DNA from: Siphonodentalium dalli | Taxonomy: Eukaryota; Mollusca; Scaphopoda; Gadilida; Siphonodentaliidae | Reading direction: 5' to 3' | NCBI GenBank assembly: GCA_032622095.1 | Contig: CP136061.1 | Coordinates: 256,962,077 to 257,026,076 of the forward strand | Length of the DNA stretch: 64,000 bases | Part shown: positions 45,584 to 57,835 of the stretch, one piece after another | Position numbering within the stretch: the first letter of the stretch is position 1 | Layout: every line of letters begins with the position of its first letter | The notes under the pieces: generated by a model | Seen by the model: the letters and a program-made list of their open reading frames with translations, nothing else | What the model was told of the DNA's origin: nothing | Databases searched by the model: none | Translations under genes and position numbers: made by a program

Positions 45584-46858
45584 TCTATCTATTTTGGCTT
45601 TCCAAGGATGTTTATATAAAACCGCATTTAATAAATCCGCCCATGGTTACCCCTATTTCGTAGATCTTACAAGGCTGATTACAGAACGGTAAACCTTACC
45701 CAGATTCGTATGGGTATTTTTAGTTTGAAGTTCTTCCAAAATTTGGAGTTTATCTAAATTCGGAGCCTCGTTTTTCAGAATTATATTAAAAGCCATACAT
45801 ATTTTATGGTGTAATGATTTAAAATACTAGAAACAAATGACAGGCTTCGACAATTTAGTAATTTTCCCACTAGATTTCTCACAATTCACCAACTTCCCAT
45901 TTCTTATTTCTCTTCGAAGTTTAGTATGTTGTTCACAATGTGTCAAGTACGTATTCCTGCAAAGTGGCATTATGTTGAGATTAGGTAAAACCATATATAC
46001 ATTGGACAATAACGAGTGATTTAGTTATTGTAATATTTTGAAGAAACAAGTCACTTTAAGGACTTCTGCACGATAACAAATCGTCAATTAGCTGGCGTAA
46101 TTCCTCGAGATCAAGTTAACGTTGCCATTTGGTATTCACAAGTCATCCTGTTGAAAACATGTGTACTCGATTTAAATTGCAATAAAGAATATAATTATGC
46201 TTGTCTTGCAACCAGCACATTGACGTCATACCGACTCGCGCACAATAGAGTAACACGAAAAGCATACGTTAGTCTTGTTTGAAGTCATGTTATGTATGCG
46301 TGCGCATGTCTCAAGTATGTGCATCGGATCAAGTCGAATAAACAAGGATCAGACATACACTGTTTAGTTTAAGCCACAAAGAACCCGATCAAACACCTTA
46401 ATTGCGAAATAATTCGAGAAATGTGACTGTGACGACACAGGCTCGACAGAAAGAAAACGGAATCGTAACAGTCCACAAAGAAATGATAACCTGCTTGACT
46501 AGATTATGCAAGTATATTGTTAACGTATTCCCGAGCCATTTTCCTACTTCCATTGTTACACCCTCCATTAGATTGCCCGCCTCTCTGGCCGGCGACGCCG
46601 CTCGCATGCATGCAAACCAGATAGCATACATTAGTTGGGCCAACGTTGGAACTCGACGTTGGGAATTGCCGGTGGATCAACGTCGACCAACCTGGAATCC
46701 CGCCGTCGACTCGACGCCGGGCGACCGACGTCGAACCAACGTTGTATTCCACTATAACTACGACGTTGGGGCGGCGTTGTGCCAACGTTGGGTCTGGACG
46801 TTGGCAGTGACAAATCCAGGTTCCGTTCGTAGGGCTAATTCCCCTCCCATTCGTGCGA
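45584..46858. other. Non-coding, with GC-rich CAACGTTGG-type segment
   Basis: 46638-46800 is unusually GC-rich. It repeats CAACGTTGG, CAACGTCGACC and CGACGTTGGG, an imperfect self-complementary motif. A 169-codon frame across it starts with TTG and has no ATG start; no domain is recognised. Confidence 0.4.
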
Positions 46859-47234
46859 CCTTAAAGTCACGTGAAACACCACGGTATGGTGATCAAATAG
46901 AAGGAGAATAACCTTGTTCAAAGTAGTAATTTTTAGAAATATTGTATCCAAATCGACAGCACACATGGTTATTCTTAAATATTATTTATATGCAGTTACT
47001 CTCGATGGAGAAATCGCTTTCGTTAGTTTATCGTCGATAGATGCGTCGCGAATCGAGTAGTAAATATTTACATTTGAGCGTTGTTCAGACGATGTTTCCT
47101 ATGGAGTGGTACGGTCGATTTTCTTCAGATTTTATGCGATGTTAGTAGAATCTTACATCCCTCCAGTTGGCATAGCGCCCGCGTGCGATCTTGTCAGTTT
47201 CACGCAACCGAACAAGTACTTGTGTCTTTAACAC
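46859..47234 (+). repeat. Diverged dispersed repeat, copy 2
   Basis: Counterpart of 211-583, with the same motif order (GTGAAACACC, ACTCTCGATGG, CTATGGAGTGGT, CCGAACAAGT). Confidence 0.75.
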
Positions 47235-47533
47235 AACAGCTGAGTTATAACATACCAATGCATTCAAAGTCCCACACATGCAGTGTTTTCAACTTCAAAG
47301 TATACTTGTAAACAATTAAAAGTATAATGCACTTGCTGCCCCTGAAATATCAAATATTTGCGGATGGTAAATCATCAATAAACTGACGTGTAAGTGTAGT
47401 CCCGTTCACAAATTTATATGTGCCAATATTGAAAGTAGTCTCGTCTCAGGCCCATCCAGCTCCGCCCACTTGTCCGCTCCCCTCCATGACCATGGCGTGA
47501 CGCTTACGTAGCTGGTTTCCCGTTTCCTAGCTG

Positions 47534-47550
47534 GTTGCTATATAAACAAA
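47534..47550 (+). promoter_or_regulatory. TATA-like motif GTTGCTATATAAACAAA, copy 1
   Basis: A 17-base identical motif occurs at 55694-55710. Both follow CTCCGCCCA-like sequence by 70-190 bases and are followed by a GACAGTCA motif. It could be a core promoter or part of a dispersed repeat. No gene was found downstream. Confidence 0.35.
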
Positions 47551-48135
47551 ACAGCGGCGAAGTTTTTGTCGAAATTTGACAGTCAGTATATTCGCACTTT
47601 ATACATTTACTTTCAGAAATCACAAAACACCACACCGTCATATCCCATCAATATCATTGCCTCAATATAATTTGGCAAATTTCTTAACATGAAACCATGA
47701 CAGATACGGCGTGAAATACACATCTCTATGAGTAAACAATTTTCCAATTTTTAATTCAATTTCAACTTCGAATTCTAACCGCAATATATAAGTGATAAAC
47801 ATCTGCAAAAAGACATCGTATACATGCAAAAACTAACTGTGCGCATATCTATTTCTAGTGGAGGTGGCAATTTTTTCATCTTCATTGTCATTTGTAACAG
47901 AGCGATGTTAATCTAGGGACTATATTTTATCCAGTGCATTAAATTTAAAACAAAAAGTCGTGAATTGGCTGAGTGTTGTCTATGGCTGCACATTTCGTTG
48001 CTAATTACAAGGCTGTGTGTGTGTCGAAATAACGTTTTAAGTTCGAAAATAATTAGAATGGGGATAACGGTGTGGTGATATTTCGGAAAGCTACAGGACG
48101 AATAAACTGTGACATCCGTGTTACTTTGTTCGGTG
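47551..48135. other. Non-coding, nothing recognised
   Basis: AT-rich sequence downstream of the TATA-like motif. No ORF of note and no repeat relationship found. Confidence 0.35.
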
Positions 48136-48141
48136 ATTGGT

Positions 48142-49072
48142 GTTACGCCGAGTTATGTAGTAAAATCGACGAGTTTTGTGGTAGCTCACGAGTTATGTAG
48201 TAAAATCGACGAGTTTTGTGGTAGCTCACGAGTTATGTAGTAAAATCGACGAGTTTTGTGGTAGCTCACGAGTTATGTAGTAAAATCGACGAGTTTTGTG
48301 GTAGCTCACGAGTTATGTAGTAAAATCGACGAGTTTTGTGGTAGCTCACGAGTTATGTAGTAAAATCGACGAGTTTTGTGGTAGCTCACGAGTTATGTAG
48401 TAAAATCGACGAGTTTTGTGGTAGCTCACGAGTTATGTAGTAAAATCGACGAGTTTTGTGGTAGCTCACGAGTTATGTAGTAAAATCGACGAGTTTTGTG
48501 GTAGCTCACGAGTTATGTAGTAAAATCGACGAGTTTTGTGGTAGCTCACGAGTTATGTAGTAAAATCGACGAGTTTTGTGGTAGCTCACGAGTTATGTAG
48601 TAAAATCGACGAGTTTTGTGGTAGCTCACGAGTTTTGTAGTAAAATCGACGAGTTATGTAGTAATTTCAGGTTACGAGTTTTGTAGTAAAATATCGACGA
48701 GTTTTGTAGTAAACAACAAGCAACAATTTTTCGTCAGTTTCAAAGGCGCGTTTAATAAAATCTTATATAGTAAATGCAATGTTTTTTGTGTAATTGTTTG
48801 TGTGGTGGACGTTAATGACACTGTAGCTCAACTTGATGTTGGTCCCCGTTTCTCGGCAGATCTGAGCCAAAGTTCGTACCTAGAAGTACTATGGCCATGT
48901 TATTAACCTGGACATTGTTTTTTACTACAAAACTCGTAACCCAAATTACTACATTACTCGTCAATTTTACTACAAAACTCGTGAGCTACCACAAAACTCG
49001 TCGATTGTTACTACATAACTCGTGAGCTACCGTACCACAAAACTCGTCAGTTACTACATAACTCGGCGTAAC
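48142..49072. mobile_element. Small foldback element with tandem repeats in its arms
   Basis: The ends are GTTACGCCGAGTTATGTAGT and its reverse complement, flanked by exact ATTGGT on both sides (48136-48141 and 49073-49078), a probable 6-bp duplication. The left arm (to about 48713) has about 12 nearly identical 40-bp units. The right arm (48920-49072) has only three or four units in inverse orientation. The roughly 200-base centre is non-coding. It has the same architecture as the 17.3 kb element but unrelated sequence. Confidence 0.8.
48150..48713 (+). repeat. 40-bp tandem array, ~12-13 copies
   Basis: The unit is GAGTTATGTAGTAAAATCGA followed by CGAGTTTTGTGGTAGCTCAC, essentially identical from 48190 to 48630 and degenerate at the inner end. 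Confidence 0.95.
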
Positions 49073-49160
49073 ATTGGTCAACTGCGAATTGGGTCATCCG
49101 TTTCATATCCAATAACACTGACCATAACACGAACACGACGTATTTACTAAATGACTTATC

Positions 49161-49421
49161 TTTGTGTGACCCACATTATGTGAGCAAAGGGGGATGCCCT
49201 ATAGCAGAAGAGTCCACAAATAGAGGTACCATGTCTTACCCACCGGAAGCTGACATAAGCTGATGATAGGTAGAGCACTCTGCTGTATAGGCAGTTTCTG
49301 ATATAGTCATAAAGAGTAGGAAAATAAAAGATAGCAGAAACTGCCTATACAGCAGAGTGCTCTACCTATCATTAGCTTATGTCAGCTTACGGTGGGTAAG
49401 ACATATTTGTGGACTCTTCTG
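49161..49421. mobile_element. Palindromic insertion flanked by 14-bp direct repeats
   Basis: CTAAATGACTTATC occurs at 49147-49160 and again at 49422-49435, exactly bracketing the element. The interior is a large imperfect hairpin: AGCAGAAGAGTCCACAAATA and GTCTTACCCACCG pair with CGGTGGGTAAGAC and TTTGTGGACTCTTCTGCT. A half copy is at 7225-7432. The arms also contain TATAGCAGAAACTGCCTATA-type sequence. Confidence 0.75.
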
Positions 49422-49435
49422 CTAAATGACTTATC

Positions 49436-50579
49436 CCATCTGTTATAAAAGTGAACATCGGAATGCTTTATTATTCACTTGTATGGATCGAATGTTCAGG
49501 TAATAAAATCAGAAGACAACTAGAACTTGTAATACCGAAGTGCCGAAGGATTCATATTCGTTGGTGGGAAATATTTAGAAATTAAGTTCAACACATGACC
49601 TATACATACAACCTTTCTGGGCAGTGTTACGGGTTATTTAGAGTATCAACTTCAAACAAATTCGAGGAGCATACACGGAACGTTCCCAGGAGGGACTCCA
49701 TGGTAGTAGCACCCTCAATAAAGGCACATTTCTTTCAACTAACACATTTCACCGCGAACTACGCTCGGTTTATAGACAAATAATATACACACTCTTCAGT
49801 TTTATCCGTATTTTGGTCACAAAAAAGCTATTTGTAAACTTGAAATCGGGTTTTAAATAAATATGTTGTTGTATTTGCGTATGTACATGTATAATTATGT
49901 AGAACTACAATATCATTAAACCGTAGTCTAGAAGGCGCTATTGTTGAGCGACAACAGCGACCCAGAGGACAAAACAAAATCCAATAGAATGGTTATGGAC
50001 AAGACCTCACTTAACGTGAATTGCACGTCTCGTGCACACTCGTTATCCCATAACCGAACTTAATGGTGACAAGACAAAACCCAAACCCAAATGCTATCTG
50101 CAGCTTACACGGTTGTGTATGACCCTGCATATACGTGTGGAAGGGGCTGTAAGGGAGAGGATGTGAATATTGGTTGTTACTTCCACATATATGTATGTTG
50201 CATTGGTTGCCTCCAAATATTTGTCCATCTTCAATGTGTCACTGACGTTCTAGAATTAATGTAGGGATACATGCTATTGGAGTATTTTTTTGGAATGACA
50301 TATCAAAGTGGGAAACGGGAAATAACTCTAAAATGAATCACAATATGTTTGTTATTTACAACACTATTTCATTCGTTAAGTCTTCGTGCCACTGACTAAA
50401 ATTAATGTGAGGTATAAATTATGTTGTGTTATCATAACAGCACGAAAGTTGGAATTTAATGTCACGTGAACGTCACGTATTTTCCATTAAACGTCTGGAT
50501 TTACGGCATATACGTGTCACGTAAATTTGCATAACTTGACATATTCATGTACGTGGGATTTACGGACACGCGGTATTCT
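49436..50579. other. Non-coding, nothing recognised
   Basis: No exon or repeat relationship could be supported. Confidence 0.35.
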
Positions 50580-50815
50580 ATATATACATGGGATTTCAAA
50601 AATACGTGCAATTTACGGGGCATTTATTTTCGAAATAACACGTTTATGGATGCGTTAAATTTCAAATATACGTGCTGTTTACGTGCATTTATATTCGAAA
50701 TAACACATTTATGGATGCGTTAAATTTCAAATATATATACGTGCAGTGTTCGTGCATTTATATTCGCAATAACACATTGATGGATGCGTTTATATCCACA
50801 TCTACGCACCGTTTA
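50580..50815 (+). repeat. ~70-bp tandem repeat, three copies
   Basis: Each copy has ATTTCAAATATACGTGC, TTTACGTGCATTTATATTCG and AAATAACACATTTATGGATG, with a few differences. Confidence 0.85.
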
Positions 50816-52304
50816 CCAGAAACTTTTCCATGCTATGCATATTTAATACAAGCTTAAATCATTATAATATACGGCATAATCCATGTCACCCAATCGCATA
50901 TACATGTAGCCTTGGCATATAATTGTAAGATATTTATCTGAAAATAGAGGGAAATACATGTATGTAAATTTGGTATTATAAAATGACCAAAAAAATGACC
51001 AAAAATGTGACAACACTGCAAAGTGGCTATTCCCTGGAAAATAGAAAGAGAAAATATATATTATACGCATGAAATCCTATATACAAATTGCATAAATGTC
51101 TACATTCCTAGAATTCGAAGTCCCACACAGCCAGTGGAAGGTTTATTCTGATAACCGCTCTCCAAATCTGTGTGGCGCCTTTGATTGTACATTGAAATCA
51201 GACTTCATACAAGCGTGCATACTGGCGAATCAGTGGGAAGCTTAAGTCTTGTCAATTAATCTAAACGCCACCGATAGAGCCGACACGAGTTATATAACAC
51301 GCACTGTTGTCAGTTATAGCGCCGATCATGTCGTAATGTTTTTACAGATTGCTTTTTGCCTCTTGGGATGTCATTATCTCCATGTTAGTGCACAAACGCG
51401 GTGTCAAACTCCAAGTTTAAAGATTTTCTGTATTTGAGAATAAAGGCGTGTCATTGTCACGTATATTCGATACATGGAAATTGGAAATTACGTGAAATCG
51501 CCATATATGTAAACCTCACTTCTCGTCTAGTGCATGTTCCTCGATTTGCTAATCAAAAAATCGCATTCATTAAGTTGTTGTCAATTCACGAAGTTCGCAT
51601 TGTTCTATAGACAACTAGAATCTTCAGTCTGTGTTTAGAAACAGTACTTGTTTGTGATGTGACGCAAATGTTTGCTCAGATTTGCTCAGCTGGCAGCTGT
51701 GCAATTTACAGATGGGAAGGGAATTTGACCAGCAGAATGATAACTAAAAAGATGATAAAATTTGCCCTGAACATTCTTGAATATTTCCTCAATGAAAAGA
51801 ACTTCATGAGATGGTGAGAATATTGACATTCCGCTGGCGGACGTATGTAAACAAGACAGAGTGCATGTGCGAAACAAGGACGGATAGTATTGCTCAAAGT
51901 CAATCCTCTTTGTAATTCGACAGGGCATTAAAAGGCAGCTTAAGGAAACACGGAGCAATTATATATTAACAAATCAGATGTTTACATAGAGTTTCGTAGT
52001 TCATGTCCAAGGCTATCGTGAAAAATGTCAATCCCGTCGAAGTGACAGGGCAAAAACACCAAATATACCAATACAAATATACCAATACAAATTGTACCAG
52101 GGACTAGGTTCACAAGTCCGATTTTTATAAAAAAGACACCAACATCCATTTCCCTCATAAATTCACAAAATTGGTCATCGCTCCCAATATATCAGCCAAT
52201 GTGTCTTATTGGCCATACAATCCCATACTGTTTGACACATTGATCCCCAATTGTTTGACACATAAAATTTGACACATGCAATCCCCAATTGTTTGACATA
52301 ATTC
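50816..52304. other. Non-coding, nothing recognised
   Basis: Short ORFs on both strands lack domain features. Small iterations of AATATACCAATACAAAT occur near 52060. Confidence 0.35.
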
Positions 52305-52680
52305 AGCCTGTTCTCCCAAAAACCACCACAGTATCTACCTGCTTATGATAGAACTTGTTTTAGGTAGATCATCTGCTTATAATCGCCTCATTTTGAGTCG
52401 ATATTGTGCTGAAAATGACAACATTTTAGTCTCAGTATCGACTCATAATGAGGCGATTCTAAGCAGATCATCTGCGGACAATGACATAAAAAGCTAATTC
52501 ACGAATTTTCGCGTATACGCTCTTTAACATGCGTTTTCACTGTGGTCCGCGCCATAAAACGAAATAACGGATAAGAGTCCATTATCTGCTTATTTCAGAA
52601 TAAAATATTCACATTATGTACCTATTTCACATTATGGGTCGATTATGTGGGTACTTCCGCGAAAAATGTTGCGTAATGGG
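52305..52680 (+). repeat. Dispersed repeat family C, copy 2 (most complete)
   Basis: From CAGCCTGTTCTCCCAAAAAC to the region of CACATTATGGGTCGATTATG. It contains an inner inverted pair (AATCGCCTCATTTTGAGTCG with CGACTCATAATGAGGCGATT) and a CACTGTGGTCCGCGCCATAA segment also found inverted at 56990-57020. Confidence 0.65.
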
Positions 52681-52726
52681 ACAATATGAGGGAAGTGAAC
52701 TAGTTGTAGCATAGCTACGATGTATT

Positions 52727-55186
52727 AAAATGTATTGTATTGTTAGATTAATGTATTGTATTGTTAGATTAATGTATTGTATTGTTAGATTAATGTATTG
52801 TATTGTTAGATTAATGTATTGTATTGTTAGATTAATGTATTGTATTGTTAGATTAATGTATTGTATTGTTAGATTAATGTATTGTATTGTTAGATTAATG
52901 TATTGTTAGATTAATGTATTGTATTGTTAGATTAATGTATTGTATTGTTAGATTAATGTATTGTTAGATTAATGTATTGTATTGTTAGATTAATGTATTG
53001 TTAGATTAATGTATTGTATTGTTAGATTAATGTATTGTATTGTTAGATTAATGTATTGTATTGTTAGATTAATGTATTGTATTGTTAGATTAATGTATTG
53101 TATTGTTAGATTAATGTATTGTATTGTTAGATTAATGTATTGTATTGTTAGATTAATGTATTGTATTGTTAGATTAATGTATTGTATTGTTAGATTAATG
53201 TATTGTTAGATTAATGTATTGTATTGTTAGATTAATGTATTGTATTGTTAGATTAATGTATTGTATTTTTAGATTAATGTATTGTATTGTTAGATTAATG
53301 TATTGTATTGTTAGATTAATGTAGTGTATTGTTAGATTAATGTATTGCATTGTTAGATTAATGTATTGCATTGTTAGATTAATGTATTGCATTGTTAGAT
53401 TAATGTATTGCATTGTTAGATTAATGTATTGCATTGTTAGATTAATGTATTGCATTGTTAGATTAATGTATTGTATTGTTAGATTAATGTATTGTATTGT
53501 TAGATTAATGTATTGTATTGTTAGATTAATGTATTGTATTGTTAGATTAATGTATTGTATTGTTAGATTAATGTATTGTATTGTTAGATTAATGTATTGT
53601 ATTGTTAGATTAATGTATTGTATTGTTAGATTAATGTATTGTATTGTTAGATTAATGTATTGTATTGTTAGATTAATGTATTGTATTGTTAGATTAATGT
53701 ATTGTATTGTTAGATTAATGTATTGTATTGTTAGATTAATGTATTGTATTGTTAGATTAATGTATTGTATTGTTAGATTAATGTATCGTATTGTTAGATT
53801 AATGTATCGTATTGTTAGATTAATGTATCATATTGTTAGATTAATGTATTGTATTGTTAGATTAATGTATTGTATTGTTAGATTAATGTATTGTATTGTT
53901 AGATTAATGTATTGTATTGTTAGATTAATGTATTGTATTGTTAGATTAATGTATTGTATTGTTAGATTAATGTATTGTATTGTTAGATTAATGTATTGTA
54001 TTGTTAGATCAATGTATTGTATTGTTATATTAATGTATTGTATTGTTAGATTAATGTATTGTATTGTTAGATTAATGTATTGTATTGTTAGATTAATGTA
54101 TTGTATTGTTAGATTAATGTATTGTATTGTTAGATTAATGTATTGTATTGCTAGATTAATGTATTGTATTGTTAGATTAATGTATTGTATTGTTAGATTA
54201 ATGTATTGTATTGTTAGATTAATGTATTGTATTGTTAGATTAATGTATTGTATTGCTAGATCAATGTATTGTATTGTTAGATTAATGTATTGTATTGTTA
54301 GATCAATGTATTGTATTGTTAGATCAATGTATTGTATTGTTAGATTAATGTATTGTATTGTTAGATTAATGTATTGTATTGTTAGATTAATGTATTGTAT
54401 TGTTAGATTAATGTATTGTATTGTTAGATTAATGTATTGTATTGTTATATTAATGTATTGTATTGTTATATTAATGTATTGCATTGTTAGATTAATGTAT
54501 TGTATTGTTAGATTAATGTATTGCATTGTTAGATTAATGTATTGTATTGTTATATTAATGTATTGTATTGTTAGATTAATGTATTGCATTGTTAGATTAA
54601 TGTATTGTATTGTTAGATTAATGTATTGTATTGTTAGATTAATGTATTGTATTGTTAGATTAATGTATTGTATTGTTAGATTAATGTATTGTATTGTTAG
54701 ATTAATGTATTGTATTGTTAGATTAATGTATTGTATTGTTAGATTAATGTATTGTATTGTTAGATTAATGTATTGTATTGTTAGATTAATGTATTGTATT
54801 GTTAGATTAATGTATTGTATTGTTATATTATTGTATTGTATTGTTATATTAATATATTGTATTGTTAGATTAATGTATTGTATTGTTAGATTAATGTATT
54901 GTATTAATGTATTGTATTGTTAGATTAATGTATTGTATTGTTAGATTAATGTATTGTATTGTTAGATTAATGTATTGTATTGTTAGATTAATGTATTGCA
55001 TTGTTAGATTAATGTATTGTATTGTTAGATTAATGTATTGCATTGTTAGATTAATGTATTGTATTGTTATATTATTGTATTGTATTGTTAGATTAATGTA
55101 TTGTATTGTTAGATTAATGTATTGTATTGTTAGATTAATGTATTGTATTGTTAGATTAATGTATTGTTAGGCATTGTTAGATTAAT
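52727..55186 (+). repeat. 21-bp minisatellite, ~117 copies
   Basis: The unit is ATGTATTGTATTGTTAGATT plus A. Occasional 16-base units lack one TGTAT. Sparse C-for-T variants cluster (a GCATTG block at 53340-53460, CGTATTG at 53785-53825). As 21 is a multiple of three, long heptapeptide frames (MYCIVRL on + and QYINLTI on -) result; they are not called genes. Confidence 0.96.
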
Positions 55187-55693
55187 TGGCTGTAATAATT
55201 TGTGATGCACATTTCCTCATCGGAAACACTTCTATTTCGTTTCCGATTTCGTAGTTTATATATGCACATAATTTGTGTCATTTCACTCCAATTTCATCGC
55301 ATCAAATTACACTTTAATCATCATTGATTGTCATATACATGTAACAACTAATATTCCAGCAAATCAAGTTCATAATATTCATATTCATCCAGTTATTATT
55401 CAATTATCACTAATTGTTTGGCATATTAACGTATTTTATCGGCAATCTATTGTGATATTTCTTCACTATTGATCTATTCGTTACGCGATTGGCGGACACT
55501 CTTTAAGCTCCGCCCATCGCATGTCACTCATGTCACCCCGGCAGATTCAAACGTCTCGCTGGGTCGTGTTATCGGGTTAGTCTCGCTGGGTCGTGTTATT
55601 GGGTTACGTCCCGGTGGGTCGTGTTTATAGGGTCGCATTCTCATCGGGTCGCTTTTAGGGTCACATTTGCGGTCCATCATGGGAAAGGGTCGT
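55187..55693. other. Non-coding, with GTCGTGTTAT-type short repeats
   Basis: 55548-55680 has several iterations of CTGGGTCGTGTTATCGGGTT and GGGTCGCATT. Upstream is AT-rich with nothing recognised. Confidence 0.45.
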
Positions 55694-55710
55694 GTTGCTA
55701 TATAAACAAA
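55694..55710 (+). promoter_or_regulatory. TATA-like motif GTTGCTATATAAACAAA, copy 2
   Basis: Identical to 47534-47550. An AATAAA lies 0.9 kb downstream (about 56597), so a transcript of that length is conceivable. The intervening frames lack a convincing ATG-initiated coding region. Confidence 0.35.
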
Positions 55711-56949
55711 CCCGACCCGATCTCGTGTGCACTCCAACGGAATTAGTCTTTGTAGACAGTCAACACGGAACTAGTGTCAGTATTTTACCTGACTTTTAAA
55801 GACCCATTGGGGGCATTTTGTCAAGACTTTCGGGGATTTCGGAGTGCCACTGTCTTTGGCTGTTGGTTATCAATTGCATGGCTAATTGCCTAATTGATTG
55901 ATTTATGCCATGTAGCTGGCTGTTGGTCATACTTTGGCCGTTTGAGAATCGTAAAGATATACAGTTATTTTATGGGCATTTTAGCACATACTCACCTAAA
56001 AGAGACCCAAGAGAGCTTTGGTGATAACATATCTTCATTCTTATGTGAATCATTCTGTGGAAACTTGGATATTGTTCTATTAAATCATATTGCTTTGTAA
56101 CGGTTTGTCTGTGGTCACTTAAAGATACTCAGTGGGCTCATACATTGATAGTCCTATTAGGGATTCGAGGCTTCACATAGGGAGATCAATACAAGACACA
56201 GGCTCAAGCAGTAAAGAACAGACAGCAGCTTATTCAAGAAGCAAGATCCAAGAATCCACAGATACATTTCCTGTAACGTTGAGGTTTGGGGCAAAGAGAA
56301 TTATCCACGCTACCCAGAAGTCATTACAAGAACCCGAACCACGTTACATAGTGATATCGCATACAGAACTTGCAAACCCTACCTCCGATTACTGCATGGA
56401 CCCGTGTCCAATTCATTTCCCTTCATCTAATCTTTATTATTCGGACCAGACAGAACCAAACCCCGCCTGCTATACCCCACTGGTATCTATCCAAGATTTT
56501 GTTTATAAAAGCCTAACATCTTGCTGTCCGATCCTCTTTTGAACATTCATATTATATATTTTGTCCATGTATTATATGTACTTTGTTTTGTTCAAATAAA
56601 ATATTGTTTAAACCAAACTCCTACTGGGATTTGGGTGGGTCGTCAACGGGGGTGTCCACCTAATAGCATCACTAATTCTAAAACTGACAAATCAACAAAT
56701 TACCTCGCAGTATTTCTTATTATTGCCCATAATATTTCCTCTCGTTTGCTTTATAACTTGACAGAGTCAATTAAAGTGAAGTCGATATATCGTACCGGGT
56801 ATTCGAGATTCGTCATCGTAATAACTTAATTGATTTCTATGCATAATCACTCCTTACCGGATGATTGAATCCGCATTGTGTGGGTATATTTCGCAAGTCT
56901 TCGATACGATGTTTTTTGCCAAAATCGGACTTACGAGCCTTCTCAACAT
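55711..56949. other. No supported gene
   Basis: A 136-codon frame at 56132-56542 starts with GTG and has no ATG until late. A 68-codon frame precedes it. Neither shows a recognisable domain. Confidence 0.35.
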
Positions 56950-57205
56950 ATCCTTGCGCAATAGATAATGGAGTCATTGCCGTTAGTTCGTGTTATGGCA
57001 CGGGCCACAGTGAAACCGCGTGATAAAGAGCTTACATCTGAAAAGTCGTGGCTTGGCTTATGTGTGTCATTATCCGCACATAATCTGCTTAGAATCGCCT
57101 CATTATCAGTCGATAATGAGGCGATTCTAAGTAGATGAGCTGCCTGAAACAGTTCTTTATAAGCAGATAATGTGCGGATTTTTTCGGAGAACAGGCTGGC
57201 CTTGT
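56950..57205 (-). repeat. Dispersed repeat family C, copy 3 (inverted)
   Basis: On the minus strand it starts GCCTGTTCTCCGAAAAAATC and contains the inverted pair GAATCGCCTCATTATCAGTC / GATAATGAGGCGATTC and the CACTGTGGCCCGTGCCATAA segment. Confidence 0.65.
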
Positions 57206-57481
57206 CTCTGTTGTAGTATTTAATTGGCCTATGTGGTATTTTTTCCCCGAGAGGCCTGTGTTCTAAGTTAGAACTGATGAGCATGATAGAAAGTATATAT
57301 ATGCACGAACAGTTCTGAACAAACAATAATACATCTAAGCGATCCAGCAAGGTCTAGGGTGTACGTAGCCGGAAAACCAGCATGCATATTTGCATGTCCT
57401 GTTTAGTCATTTGAAGAAAATATATTTAACCAAATAAAAACGTTTTATGGACGGTTGAACTTTATTTGTATCAGTTACGTA

Positions 57482-57720
57482 AAAAACATCCATTACCCTG
57501 CAGGGAGCCCCACACATATATAGAAGCATATATAAGAGTGTCGTCTGCTCATGTTTGTCTGGGGCTCTGTATGGGTGAAATTATAAAATTGTTAAAGAAT
57601 ACAAGAAAACGTTATTAAAATTGTAAAAAATTGTTAGGCCAATGCATTCTCTTATATATACGAGGCGGCCTATGGTCGACTCGCATATATAAGAGAATGC
57701 ACTGGCACAGGGTAAAAAAA
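57482..57720. mobile_element. MITE family A, truncated copy 4
   Basis: Starts in the centre (AACATCCATTACCCTGCAGG), runs through the palindromic block and ends at CACAGGGTAAAAAAAAAA, without either GTGACCCGCC end. Confidence 0.7.
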
Positions 57721-57835
57721 AAATCAGATACACTGCTAGTTTTAGGTCGAGTGAATTCCCAGAAGTTACGAGGAGTGCGGATATCTGACATGATAACCCT
57801 TTCATGACGGTAGCTGCGCTGGTGCATCATTATAT

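Noticed and set aside
46402-46911. 169-codon frame as a gene
   Set aside because: It begins at TTG, has no ATG start, overlaps a GC-rich repeat and dispersed repeat, and shows no domain.
53340-54923. 527-codon MYCIVRL-repeat frame
   Set aside because: A by-product of the 21-bp repeat, with the complementary strand equally open.
56132-56542. 136-codon frame as a gene
   Set aside because: It begins at GTG with no early ATG, and no domain or splice context was recognised.
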